Shown here: piece after piece, positions 34,258-42,572 of the stretch
Layout of the letters: each line of letters opens with the position of its first letter
Numbering within the stretch: position 1 is the first letter of the stretch
Assembly (NCBI RefSeq): GCF_001648175.1
Contig: NZ_CP015243.1
Span: 558,001-622,000 of the forward strand
Direction of reading: 5' to 3'
Origin: Halotalea alkalilenta
GTDB taxonomy: Bacteria; Pseudomonadota; Gammaproteobacteria; Pseudomonadales; Halomonadaceae
DNA: 64,000 bases
The notes under the pieces: generated by a model
Seen by the model: only the letters and a program-made list of their open reading frames with translations
What the model was told of the DNA's origin: nothing
Database searches by the model: none
Made by a program: the position numbers and the translations under genes

Positions 34258-34878
34258 TCAGCCGCCCAGCCAGCCGCTGATCCAACCCACCAGGGTGCCA
34301 CCGATCAGCCACAGGGTGCCCACGGTGATCACCACGGCGAATACCGCGAGCAGGCCATCGCGGGCCAGCATCGCCAAGGCGAACAAGATCAGCGCGCTGC
34401 CGGCGAGATTGGCACTGAAGGGAATGAACTCCATCGGGAACAGCAGCAGGGCCACGCAGAGGCAGAGGATGACCACTGCCCACTCTCCCGGCCCGGTGAT
34501 CAGCACCTTGAAGCGCGGTCGCAGTAGCCTGCCGGCGAACTCGAGCGGCCGACGGCAGGCGGCGGTGGCCCGTTCGAGCCGAGCTCTCCCGATCCCGCGT
34601 CGCAGCAGCCAGCCCGGCAGCCAGTAGTGCTTGCGTCCGGCGAGGCGCTGAACACCGCAGACCAGCACCAGGATAGCCATCACCGAGGGCACGCCGGGAA
34701 TGTCGCCGATCAATGGCAGTACCGTGATCAGGCCGGCGAGCAGCACCACCGGCCAGAAGGCCCGCTCGCCGAGTGAGTCGATGATCTCGCCGAGGCTCAC
34801 CCGCTCACCACCCTGTCCTGCGTTGGCTACCCGGTCGAGCAGCCAGCCAAAAGTGCTCTCGTCATCGCGCCTTTGCAT
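34258..34878 (-). CDS. ExoD-family membrane protein
   Basis: This 206-aa inner-membrane protein matches the ExoD family, linked to exopolysaccharide production in Rhizobium. An N-terminal helical part (VSLGEIIDSLGERAFWPVVLLAG) leads into four or five membrane helices with the LPLIGDIPGVPSV motif. The C-terminal half is very hydrophobic. I prefer ATG 34878 (MQRRDDESTFG) because GAGG lies 5 nt upstream; starts at 34908 (ATG) and 34917 (GTG) exist. It faces gyrB convergently. Biochemical role unknown. Confidence 0.8.
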   Translation of the reverse strand: MQRRDDESTFGWLLDRVANAGQGGERVSLGEIIDSLGERAFWPVVLLAGLITVLPLIGDIPGVPSVMAILVLVCGVQRLAGRKHYWLPGWLLRRGIGRARLERATAACRRPLEFAGRLLRPRFKVLITGPGEWAVVILCLCVALLLFPMEFIPFSANLAGSALILFALAMLARDGLLAVFAVVITVGTLWLIGGTLVGWISGWLGG

Positions 34879-34953
34879 CCCATCCTCGTGGTCGTGTGCT
34901 CGAACCATCCTAATCACGATGGGGGCGCGGAGTCTTAGGATTTCTTTCGAAAT

Positions 34954-35163
34954 CCGTTCGTCCCGAGCGGCGGCGGTGAGGCCGTGGTTCGACTGTCCTC
35001 GTTCCTCGGGCGCTCACCACGAACGGATTTATCAACCCGTTCTTCCCGAGCGGTGCCCATACGCATCAAGGTTGAATACCAGCACGGCAATGGAGGGCGC
35101 CAGTCGAGGGATCGAGCGGCGGCGGTAAGGCGATGGTTCGACTGCCCTCGTTCCTCGGGCGCT
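34954..35163. repeat. Dispersed repeat: empty target copy plus occupied copy
   Basis: Two repeat units abut. The first (34954-35026) contains the uninterrupted junction CCTCGGGCGCTCACCACGAA at 35004-35023. The second runs to 35163, where CCTCGGGCGCT is cut by IS110 copy 1. It includes the marks CCCGAGCGGTGCCCATACGC and GGGCGCCAGTCGAGGGATCG. No gene is seen in this gap. Confidence 0.8.
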
Positions 35164-35249
35164 TTCCATGAACCCCCTCCGAGTTCTCCTCGACAGGGGG
35201 ATGATCAGGGGGGAGATTGGGCGGTCGTCATATCGTTCTTCCTCAACTT

Positions 35250-36578
35250 TCAGGCAGAAGCATTTTGAGCTTCAGTCTGGATAGGCGTCACGGAGAACCC
35301 GAGCTGCTTGGCGAGTCGACGCATGGAACGTTGTTTGGTTTCCAGCGCCTGTGCCTCGTAGTACTGGAGTCCGTGTTCGACATAGTCCAATCCTTTGACC
35401 ATGACGCGCCAGAACAGCGCCGCGAGTTTGCGCGCCAGGGCGATATTGGCGATCAATCCACCTCGGCGACCCGCCATCCGACGGTAAAAACCGCCCAGCG
35501 CAATGTGTTTGCTGCGAGCGAGGCTGCGGGCCATGACGCAAAACAGGCGCCCAGCACGATTACGCCTGCGCTTGGCCGAGCGTTGGCGCTTACCGCTCTG
35601 ATGACTCCCGGGGGCCAGCCCGGCCCAAGCGGTGAAGTGTTTCTCGGTCGGCCACTGGGTCAGGTCGGTTCCCACTTCACCTATGAGTTGCAGGACGCTG
35701 TAGTCCGTATGGGCGGGAAGCACGGTGAGATCATTGCCTCCACACAGAGCCACCAGCATCGGATGCAGGTCATCGATCTGGGGTGCATTGGCACCGCCTC
35801 GCTTGTGCGCCTTGGACGGCGGCGACGTCGGAGGATCGACGTCGATCGAACGGAGCACCGCTTCGATCTGTTGGTCGCAAGCCCTGATCAAACGCTGGTA
35901 GTGCTCCCAGCTTTCCAGCGCCTGGCGCAACGCGAACAGATGCTCCTCGGCCCAGGTCCCTTGCAGAGAGGCTTTGATCCGTTCGGCCTTCTGCTGGCGG
36001 ATCTGCACGTCGCACAAAGCCAGCAGTCGCTCAGGATCGCGTTCACCCTCGAGCATCGACCGGATCACCGCCATGCCGCTGCGGCCCACCAGGTTGCTGA
36101 TGACATCGTGCAATTTGATGTTCATCCGCTCCAAGGCCTTCTGCAGATGCTGCACATGCCCTGCGGCCAGCGTGATGTGGTCCTGACGCAATCGCAGGTA
36201 ATCCTGCAAGCGCCGGATCTCGGCTGGGGGCACGAAGCCTGCCCGCAAGAGTCCGTGCGCGTGCAACGTCGCTCCCCACTGGCAATCCTTCATATCCGTC
36301 TTGCGACCCGGCAGATTGCGGGTGTGCTTACCGTTGACCATCAGCACCTGTAGCTTCGCGGCTTCCAGCACGCTGTACAGAGGCAGCCAGTAGATCCCCG
36401 TGGCCTCCATGGCCACCGACTTCACCTTCTGCGACAACAGCCAGTCACGTAGCTCATGCAGCTGTGCCGTGAACGTGCCGAAGACCTTCGGCTCCCCCCC
36501 GGCAATCGACACATACATCTGCTCGCTGCCGACATCCACGAAGGCTGCCAATGGATCCAATACCGGTAAGTGGGCCAT
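35250..36578 (-). CDS. IS110-family recombinase (DEDD), copy 1
   Basis: The recombinase (442 aa) has the N-terminal RuvC-like DEDD domain: FVDVGSEQMYVS holds the first Asp, AMEATGIYW the Glu, and GRKTDMKDCQ the last Asp pair. A helical middle region follows. The C-terminal transposase_20 domain (TVLPAHTDYSVLQLIGEVG, then FTAWAGLAPGSHQSGKRQ) holds the candidate catalytic Ser region. IS110 recombinases are guided by an RNA encoded in the same element. AGGAG lies upstream of ATG 36578. The protein is identical to that of copy 2. Confidence 0.93.
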   Translation of the reverse strand: MAHLPVLDPLAAFVDVGSEQMYVSIAGGEPKVFGTFTAQLHELRDWLLSQKVKSVAMEATGIYWLPLYSVLEAAKLQVLMVNGKHTRNLPGRKTDMKDCQWGATLHAHGLLRAGFVPPAEIRRLQDYLRLRQDHITLAAGHVQHLQKALERMNIKLHDVISNLVGRSGMAVIRSMLEGERDPERLLALCDVQIRQQKAERIKASLQGTWAEEHLFALRQALESWEHYQRLIRACDQQIEAVLRSIDVDPPTSPPSKAHKRGGANAPQIDDLHPMLVALCGGNDLTVLPAHTDYSVLQLIGEVGTDLTQWPTEKHFTAWAGLAPGSHQSGKRQRSAKRRRNRAGRLFCVMARSLARSKHIALGGFYRRMAGRRGGLIANIALARKLAALFWRVMVKGLDYVEHGLQYYEAQALETKQRSMRRLAKQLGFSVTPIQTEAQNASA

Positions 36579-36584
36579 CTCATA

Positions 36585-36780
36585 GCTCCTGGGAACGGGT
36601 CGATGGAGAAAGGGTTACCGCAAGCCCGGTCGTGTTCTGGGAAGACAAATCTTTCCAACGGGAAGCCAGGCTCACCATAATGCGCAGCAGCCCACGACCA
36701 GAGCCATTCTCACCACCGGGCACCCGGCACCAAAAGACATGCGGCCACGCTGCTTGCGGCAACACAGCCATGCTACTCGG
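36585..36780 (-). ncRNA. Candidate bridge RNA of IS110 copy 1
   Basis: The leader between the element end and the recombinase start has no ORF worth naming. In plus-strand terms it holds CTCACCAC (36709-36716) and GCTCACCA (36670-36677), both identical to the target flank at the CT core. It also holds CTTTCCA (36651-36657), identical to the core plus element end at 35162-35168. CTCCTG (36586-36591) is complementary to the other element end but overlaps the ribosome binding site. This order resembles target loop then donor loop. The guide for the GGGCG side of the target shows only an imperfect match. Exact RNA ends are unknown. Confidence 0.45.
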
Positions 36781-36822
36781 GTTCAAGGTCCATGCGCAGT
36801 GCCATCGCGATGGCACAGGAGG

Positions 36823-36973
36823 CTCACCACGAACGGATTTATCAACCCGTTCGTCCCGATCGGTGCCCATACGCATCAAGGTTGAATACCAGCACGGCAA
36901 TGGAGGGCGCCAGTCGAGGGATCGAGCGGCGGCGGTGAGGCCATGGCTCGACTGCCCTCGTTCCTCGGGCGCT
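36823..36973. repeat. Dispersed repeat copy between the two IS110 elements
   Basis: This segment starts CTCACCACGAACGG and ends CCTCGGGCGCT, so it supplies the right flank of copy 1 and the left flank of copy 2. It differs from 35013-35163 at a few positions (for example CCATGGCTCG against CGATGGTTCG), while the two recombinase genes encode identical proteins. Confidence 0.85.
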
Positions 36974-37059
36974 TTCCATGAACCCCCTCCGAGTTCTCCT
37001 CGACAGGGGGATGATCAGGGGGGAGATTGGGCGGTCGTCATATCGTTCTTCCTCAACTT

Positions 37060-38388
37060 TCAGGCAGAAGCATTTTGAGCTTCAGTCTGGATAGGCGTCA
37101 CGGAGAACCCGAGCTGCTTGGCGAGTCGACGCATGGAACGTTGTTTGGTTTCCAGCGCCTGTGCCTCGTAGTACTGGAGTCCGTGTTCGACATAGTCCAA
37201 TCCTTTGACCATGACGCGCCAGAACAGCGCCGCGAGTTTGCGCGCCAGGGCGATATTGGCGATCAATCCACCTCGGCGACCCGCCATCCGACGGTAAAAA
37301 CCGCCCAGCGCAATGTGTTTGCTGCGAGCGAGGCTGCGGGCCATGACGCAAAACAGGCGCCCAGCACGATTACGCCTGCGCTTGGCCGAGCGTTGGCGCT
37401 TACCGCTCTGATGACTCCCGGGGGCCAGCCCGGCCCAAGCGGTGAAGTGTTTCTCGGTCGGCCACTGGGTCAGGTCGGTTCCCACTTCACCTATGAGTTG
37501 CAGGACGCTGTAGTCCGTATGGGCGGGAAGCACGGTGAGATCATTGCCTCCACACAGAGCCACCAGCATCGGATGCAGGTCATCGATCTGGGGTGCATTG
37601 GCACCGCCTCGCTTGTGCGCCTTGGACGGCGGCGACGTCGGAGGATCGACGTCGATCGAACGGAGCACCGCTTCGATCTGTTGGTCGCAAGCCCTGATCA
37701 AACGCTGGTAGTGCTCCCAGCTTTCCAGCGCCTGGCGCAACGCGAACAGATGCTCCTCGGCCCAGGTCCCTTGCAGAGAGGCTTTGATCCGTTCGGCCTT
37801 CTGCTGGCGGATCTGCACGTCGCACAAAGCCAGCAGTCGCTCAGGATCGCGTTCACCCTCGAGCATCGACCGGATCACCGCCATGCCGCTGCGGCCCACC
37901 AGGTTGCTGATGACATCGTGCAATTTGATGTTCATCCGCTCCAAGGCCTTCTGCAGATGCTGCACATGCCCTGCGGCCAGCGTGATGTGGTCCTGACGCA
38001 ATCGCAGGTAATCCTGCAAGCGCCGGATCTCGGCTGGGGGCACGAAGCCTGCCCGCAAGAGTCCGTGCGCGTGCAACGTCGCTCCCCACTGGCAATCCTT
38101 CATATCCGTCTTGCGACCCGGCAGATTGCGGGTGTGCTTACCGTTGACCATCAGCACCTGTAGCTTCGCGGCTTCCAGCACGCTGTACAGAGGCAGCCAG
38201 TAGATCCCCGTGGCCTCCATGGCCACCGACTTCACCTTCTGCGACAACAGCCAGTCACGTAGCTCATGCAGCTGTGCCGTGAACGTGCCGAAGACCTTCG
38301 GCTCCCCCCCGGCAATCGACACATACATCTGCTCGCTGCCGACATCCACGAAGGCTGCCAATGGATCCAATACCGGTAAGTGGGCCAT
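37060..38388 (-). CDS. IS110-family recombinase (DEDD), copy 2
   Basis: It encodes the same 442-aa protein as copy 1, with all DEDD residues and the C-terminal transposase_20 motif. Protein-level identity of the two copies indicates very recent duplication or ongoing homogenisation. The upstream AGGAG and ATG 38388 are also the same. Confidence 0.93.
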   Translation of the reverse strand: MAHLPVLDPLAAFVDVGSEQMYVSIAGGEPKVFGTFTAQLHELRDWLLSQKVKSVAMEATGIYWLPLYSVLEAAKLQVLMVNGKHTRNLPGRKTDMKDCQWGATLHAHGLLRAGFVPPAEIRRLQDYLRLRQDHITLAAGHVQHLQKALERMNIKLHDVISNLVGRSGMAVIRSMLEGERDPERLLALCDVQIRQQKAERIKASLQGTWAEEHLFALRQALESWEHYQRLIRACDQQIEAVLRSIDVDPPTSPPSKAHKRGGANAPQIDDLHPMLVALCGGNDLTVLPAHTDYSVLQLIGEVGTDLTQWPTEKHFTAWAGLAPGSHQSGKRQRSAKRRRNRAGRLFCVMARSLARSKHIALGGFYRRMAGRRGGLIANIALARKLAALFWRVMVKGLDYVEHGLQYYEAQALETKQRSMRRLAKQLGFSVTPIQTEAQNASA

Positions 38389-38394
38389 CTCATA

Positions 38395-38590
38395 GCTCCT
38401 GGGAACGGGTCGATGGAGAAAGGGTTACCGCAAGCCCGGTCGTGTTCTGGGAAGACAAATCTTTCCAACGGGAAGCCAGGCTCACCATAATGCGCAGCAG
38501 CCCACGACCAGAGCCATTCTCACCACCGGGCACCCGGCACCAAAAGACATGCGGCCACGCTGCTTGCGGCAACACAGCCATGCTACTCGG
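38395..38590 (-). ncRNA. Candidate bridge RNA of IS110 copy 2
   Basis: The leader matches that of copy 1 at +1810 bp, with the same candidate guides: CTCACCAC 38519-38526, GCTCACCA 38480-38487 and CTTTCCA 38461-38467. Its target is therefore predicted to be the same repeat motif. Confidence 0.45.
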
Positions 38591-38632
38591 GTTCAAGGTC
38601 CATGCGCAGTGCCATCGCGATGGCACAGGAGG

Positions 38633-38796
38633 CTCACCACGAACGGATTTATCAACCCGTTCGTCCCGAGCGGCGCCTATATGCGCCGAGGTCGAGTACC
38701 AACTCGGCAATCAAGGGCGCCAGTCGAGGGATCGTGCGGCGGCGGTAAGGCCGTGGTTCGACTGCCCTCGCTCACCGGATGTTCGCTATGAACGGG
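38633..38796. repeat. Dispersed repeat copy right of IS110 copy 2
   Basis: It begins CTCACCACGAACGGATTTAT and carries CCCGTTCGTCCCGAGCGGCG and GGGCGCCAGTCGAGGGATCG. It ends with TGCCCTCGCTCACC in place of the usual CCTCGTTCCTCGGGCGCTCACC. It is a different family member (ATATGCGCCGAGGTCGAGTA) from the one between the elements. No gene lies between it and 38825. Confidence 0.8.
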
Positions 38797-38824
38797 TTTT
38801 GAACGTGGTTCATCGTGCGAGGCG

Positions 38825-39748
38825 TCATGACTTAAGCAGGCTGGGAGGCAGCCGGTAGTAGCGTACCGCGTTGCCGATGAAGGCGGCCGTTTGTTCCGCA
38901 GCCGACCAGTCGCGGGTGATCTCGACGAAGCCGCCGTAGATCTCCTGGTAGCTGCCGGTCAGCTCATCGACCGGAAAGTTGCTTGCGAACATGATCCGCT
39001 CAGGGCCGAAGATGTCGGCGGTACGCAGGACGATTTCGCGATTGTTTTCAACCGTCCATGGCACGCCGGCCAGCCCGATTCCGGAGATCTTGATCGCGAC
39101 GTTTTCATGCTTTGCCACCAGCGCGAGCGCCTTCGCCCATCCTTCTATGCCTTCTCGCGACCGGTCCGAGGGCAATCCAGTGTGATTGATCGTGATCTGG
39201 GTGTCTGGATAGCGGGCAGCCAGCGCGGCTGCCTCGCTCAAGTGCCACCATGCCACCTGGAGCTCGAAATCGAGACCATAGCGGCTGAGCAAGGCAAACC
39301 CCTTCTGCCATTGGGCATCGGTGAGCAGGCTCGGGTGGGCGCTGGCTTTGGCTGGTGAGGCGGCTTGACCTGGTTTGTTCCTCACCGCCCTTACCAAGGG
39401 GCGCTCGGCCAGCTGTGCGATCACCGATTCGACGTCGGGATCTCTGAGTATCGCGTGGGCGACGGCGGCAGTCGGTAGTCCATATTCATCGGCGATGGAT
39501 TGGGTGTACGCCATCTCCCCGATCGGATCGTCGAGATCCCATTCGGTCTCCATGGTCACCGTTCCCACGATGTCGAATCCCTGGGCGGCGGCAAGCAGGT
39601 CGGGCGGAAGGAACGAACGTTTGATGCTGTCGTAGTTTCCGTAGCGAAACGCAATCCGCGCCTCTCTAAGCAGCCACGGCTGGCGCCCGAGCTCGGGCTC
39701 CCAGAAGTGGTGGTGGGCGTCGACGATCGGACCGGTATATGCACTCAT
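38825..39748 (-). CDS. Amidohydrolase (COG3618-type, metal-dependent TIM barrel)
   Basis: The 307-aa protein has the amidohydrolase-2 start IVDAHHHFWEPELG, and later ITINHTGLPSDR and FASNFPVDELTGSYQEIY. Members include fuconolactonase and pyrone-dicarboxylate lactonase, which open lactones, so a lactone or cyclic ester is a plausible substrate. The start is ATG 39748, which overlaps the MFS stop (39745) by 4 bp. The two genes form an operon for uptake and hydrolysis of one compound. The specific substrate cannot be read from sequence. Confidence 0.85.
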   Translation of the reverse strand: MSAYTGPIVDAHHHFWEPELGRQPWLLREARIAFRYGNYDSIKRSFLPPDLLAAAQGFDIVGTVTMETEWDLDDPIGEMAYTQSIADEYGLPTAAVAHAILRDPDVESVIAQLAERPLVRAVRNKPGQAASPAKASAHPSLLTDAQWQKGFALLSRYGLDFELQVAWWHLSEAAALAARYPDTQITINHTGLPSDRSREGIEGWAKALALVAKHENVAIKISGIGLAGVPWTVENNREIVLRTADIFGPERIMFASNFPVDELTGSYQEIYGGFVEITRDWSAAEQTAAFIGNAVRYYRLPPSLLKS

Positions 39749-41061
39749 GATTGGGCTCCGTTGATGCCCTCGTCGCGCGCTATCGCTAGAGGGCGATTGA
39801 AGTTGATCGCAAGAGAACCGGCCAGATAGAGGCCGCCGGCGGCGGCGAGGAAGATGAACGCGCCGGCGTAACCGCCGGTCGCGGCGATCGTGTAGCCCAT
39901 GACCACGGGGGCGAAGCCGCCGCCCAGGCTCGAGGCGACGTTCATCACACCGCCCACCGTGCCGACCTGCTGCTTGGGTGCAAGCCACGCCGGGAAGGCC
40001 CAATAGATGCCGCCGAACTGGTTGAAGAAGACCGCAATGCCAAGCGCTGCGAGGGCGACATAGCCGTTTTCGATCATCGGCAGGGTGAGGATCGCGGCCA
40101 CGGTGCCTATACCTGAGATGGCCAGGATGGTTTTCATCACGACGTTGTAGTTGGTCGCGTTGGCGCGGAAGCGGTCCGTGGCCCATCCGGCCACCAGCTG
40201 CCCCAGCACGCCCATGGCGTAAACGGCGAAGGTTCCCCATCCGAGGCTCGCGAGGTTGAAGTTCATCGCCGTGGAGAGATACGAAGGCGTCCAAGAGATG
40301 ATGCCCCACCATACGGTCGCCCAGCCGAGCCGGCCGAGCCATAGCGCCCAGAACGAACCCGAGCGCAGGTAGTCATTGGCTCGGGGCAGCGCACGGTCGT
40401 CGCTGGTATCGGCAACGTCGGCGTCGTGCTGGATGTACGCGCGCTCAGCGTCGTTCACCTGAGGGTGTTCCTCTGGCGTATCGCGCAGGTACAGGTAGTA
40501 CAGCACGGCGACGACGATCGTCAGGCCGCCGGTGATGACGAAGGCCCAGCGCCACCCGCCGGTGATCCCGATCAGCCCGGTGACGATGATCCCGCCGACC
40601 GCGGAGCCGAATGGCCCTGCCGCATCGATGAAGGTGGCGCCACGCGCCCGCTCCTTCGATGGGAGCCAGCGGGAGTTGAGCTTGGCGGCCGCCGGAAAGA
40701 CCGGGGCTTCGGTCGCGCCGAGCCCGAGACGGGTGAAGGTCAAAAAGGCGCCGCTCATCGCGAAGCCACCGAGGAGCTGAAAGCCGCCCCAGAGCGCACC
40801 GGCGCCGCCGACGATCTTTCGCGCGCCGAATTTGTCGAGCAGCCAGCCACCGGGAATCTGGAACAGCAGGTAGGTCCAGAAGAACGAACCCAGCAGCCAT
40901 CCTTGCGCTTCGGGGCTGAGTTGGAACTCCTCGCTGATGAAGGGCATGGAGATCGACAGCGCCGCCCTGTCGATGAAGTTGAGTAAAACGAGGAGCCAGA
41001 GGACCGCGAATATCTTCAGTCGTACGTTGCTCTTCTTGCACGGAATTGCCGCCGACGTCAT
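39745..41061 (-). CDS. MFS transporter, anion:cation symporter (ACS) family
   Basis: This 438-aa carrier has about twelve membrane helices and the ACS pattern RAALSISMPFISEEFQLSPEAQGW near the start, with WLLDKFGARK in the first cytoplasmic loop. ACS members import organic anions such as galactonate, glucarate or phthalate. AAAGGAG lies 8 nt upstream of the ATG. It precedes and overlaps the amidohydrolase gene. Confidence 0.88.
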   Translation of the reverse strand: MTSAAIPCKKSNVRLKIFAVLWLLVLLNFIDRAALSISMPFISEEFQLSPEAQGWLLGSFFWTYLLFQIPGGWLLDKFGARKIVGGAGALWGGFQLLGGFAMSGAFLTFTRLGLGATEAPVFPAAAKLNSRWLPSKERARGATFIDAAGPFGSAVGGIIVTGLIGITGGWRWAFVITGGLTIVVAVLYYLYLRDTPEEHPQVNDAERAYIQHDADVADTSDDRALPRANDYLRSGSFWALWLGRLGWATVWWGIISWTPSYLSTAMNFNLASLGWGTFAVYAMGVLGQLVAGWATDRFRANATNYNVVMKTILAISGIGTVAAILTLPMIENGYVALAALGIAVFFNQFGGIYWAFPAWLAPKQQVGTVGGVMNVASSLGGGFAPVVMGYTIAATGGYAGAFIFLAAAGGLYLAGSLAINFNRPLAIARDEGINGAQS

Positions 41062-41250
41062 GGGGATGACTCCTTTGCCAACGGATTTGATGGTTGCGCT
41101 CGAAGCATCGGCCCTGGCGTGGAATGGATCCTAGCGTCGGCGGTCTCAGGTTGCCCATGCCTGGGTAGATACTGGGCGTTCAATGCGCGTACAGGAGCTC
41201 GGCGCAGCGAATCACTGTGCTCGTTTTTCTCTTGGGGTAACGAATGAAAC

Positions 41251-41376
41251 TACCGGGTAAAAAGACATCATCGATAAATTAATCGCATCATTTTATCGAT
41301 GGGTTATTACCGATACCGGTAAAATATGGATGCCCCGATAGAGGCAATACTGCACATTAAAATTTAATGTATACAT
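41251..41376. promoter_or_regulatory. Cluster of palindromes upstream of the MFS/amidohydrolase operon
   Basis: An A/T-rich island in a 556-bp gap holds TACCGGGTA (41251-41259) and TTACCG-ATAC-CGGTAA (41307-41322). It also holds the spaced pair ATCGATAAA/TTTATCGAT (41270-41278 and 41292-41300) and ATGTATACAT (41367-41376), which resembles GntR-type operators. These are plausible operators for the operon at 41061. No adjacent regulator gene is present. The rest of 41062-41617 shows no gene. Confidence 0.4.
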
Positions 41377-41617
41377 TATACGATGGTAGCCGGGGAGACT
41401 TTGGTCGCAGGGTTGTAGTTGCTGGAGTCAGGATGCTGGAGTCGGGATGCTGGGGACGAAGTTGAACTCGCGACAGCGCAATCGCTTCGTGGGGAGTAGT
41501 GCCTTCAGTCGGCTCGAGTGGCGAAGATTGGCGTGGCGTGGATCGGTGTCAGTGAGATCGAGCGAAGTGATCGCAACCACTCGCTGTGCCGAGGGGAAGG
41601 CGTTTCGCTTAGGAGTT

Positions 41618-42493
41618 TCAGCTAGAGGCGTCTTTCATCCTTTGCTTTGCGCGTTCGCTCGCAGTGCCCCTGACGGAATAACGGATCAAAGGGGCCAGCG
41701 TTCGCACGCTGGTGCGTACCGTCTGGCGCTGGACGAAGCCGAGGCGAAGCCCGAGTCGCGTGGTGGCCCAATCGGGCAGCAGGTCCAGGCCTGCGCGCTT
41801 GAACAGGCGGCCGAAGTGTTTGGTGAGGAAATCGTCCGGTCCGGCGGCGAGCAGCAGCCGGGCGACTTCACGGGTGCGATCGTCGCAGACCAGCTCGGCG
41901 CGCATCTGGCGCAGGTACTCCTCCACTTCGATGCGGGATGCCGGCACCTGCCGGGCGCCGAGCGCGAGGGCGATGCGCGCGCTCTCGGCGTAGTAGCGAT
42001 CCTGTACTTGGGTGGGCAAGGCCGGGTCGCGGTAGCGCAGGTGGGCGGCGAGAAAGCAGCTGGTCTCGGCGACGTGTACCCAGGTCAAGAGCTCGGGGTC
42101 GGAGGCCGAATAGTGGCGCCCGTCCGGTGCGATGCCCTCGACCCCGAGGTGGATGCGCTTGACCCGTTCGATCGCGGCCAGGGCATCGGTGCTGCTGCCG
42201 TAGGTGGTCACCGCGATGAACTGGCTGGTGCGGCGCAGCCGCCCGAGCATGTCGGCGCGAAAGTTGGAGTGGTCCCACACCCCGGCGAGCGCCAGCGGAT
42301 GCAGCATCTGCAAAAGCAGCGCGCCAATGCCGCCGCAGAGCATCGCGGTGAAATCACCATGCACGCGCCATACCGCGCTACCCGGGCCGAACAGGCCTGG
42401 GTCGTTGGCGGGGCGTGCGTAGTCGATGACGCTTTGCCGGCGGCCGGTGAGATCCGCCACGCGTGCATCGATCGCTGTGCGGATCCTTTTCAT
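41618..42493 (-). CDS. MpaB/DUF2236-family oxygenase-like protein
   Basis: The 291-aa protein fits the oxygenase MpaB (DUF2236) family: PGSAVWRVHGDFTAMLCGGIGALLLQMLHPLALAGVWDHS near the N-terminus, then FIAVTTYGSS and LLTWVHVAETSCFLAAH. The conserved His and Arg residues of the family appear to be present. The family includes latex-clearing and fungal oxidative enzymes, but most bacterial members are uncharacterised. It stands alone, so no pathway can be assigned. Confidence 0.8.
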   Translation of the reverse strand: MKRIRTAIDARVADLTGRRQSVIDYARPANDPGLFGPGSAVWRVHGDFTAMLCGGIGALLLQMLHPLALAGVWDHSNFRADMLGRLRRTSQFIAVTTYGSSTDALAAIERVKRIHLGVEGIAPDGRHYSASDPELLTWVHVAETSCFLAAHLRYRDPALPTQVQDRYYAESARIALALGARQVPASRIEVEEYLRQMRAELVCDDRTREVARLLLAAGPDDFLTKHFGRLFKRAGLDLLPDWATTRLGLRLGFVQRQTVRTSVRTLAPLIRYSVRGTASERAKQRMKDASS

Positions 42494-42572
42494 CCTACCC
42501 CCTCCCCATCGCGGCCGCCGTCAGTGGGAGCCCGATCTTTCCACTCTACCGGAGGCTTGGCGCGCTCGCAGG

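Larger units (their letters stand above)
35164..36822 (-). mobile_element. IS110-family element, copy 1
   Basis: This 1.66-kb element has no terminal inverted repeats of the usual kind. It is bounded by a CT dinucleotide on each side (35162-35163 and 36823-36824). The flanks CCTCGGGCG-CT and CT-CACCACGAACGG rejoin into the intact repeat seen at 35004-35023, which fixes the ends. The recombinase gene reads leftwards, with an 85-bp downstream end and a 240-bp upstream leader. An 18-bp perfect palindrome lies near the leader end (36799-36816, centre ATCGCGAT). Confidence 0.88.
36974..38632 (-). mobile_element. IS110-family element, copy 2
   Basis: It is offset by exactly 1810 bp from copy 1, with the same CT cores (36972-36973 and 38633-38634). 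Leader, palindrome and downstream end look the same as in copy 1. The direct tandem of element plus repeat can arise by unequal exchange between repeats or by a second insertion into an adjacent repeat copy. Confidence 0.88.

Noticed and set aside
36551..37078. 175-codon plus-strand frame covering the IS110 leader and part of the repeat
   Set aside because: It spans the element end and the repeat junction, has no family features and no ribosome site; the region is better explained as non-coding RNA plus repeat.
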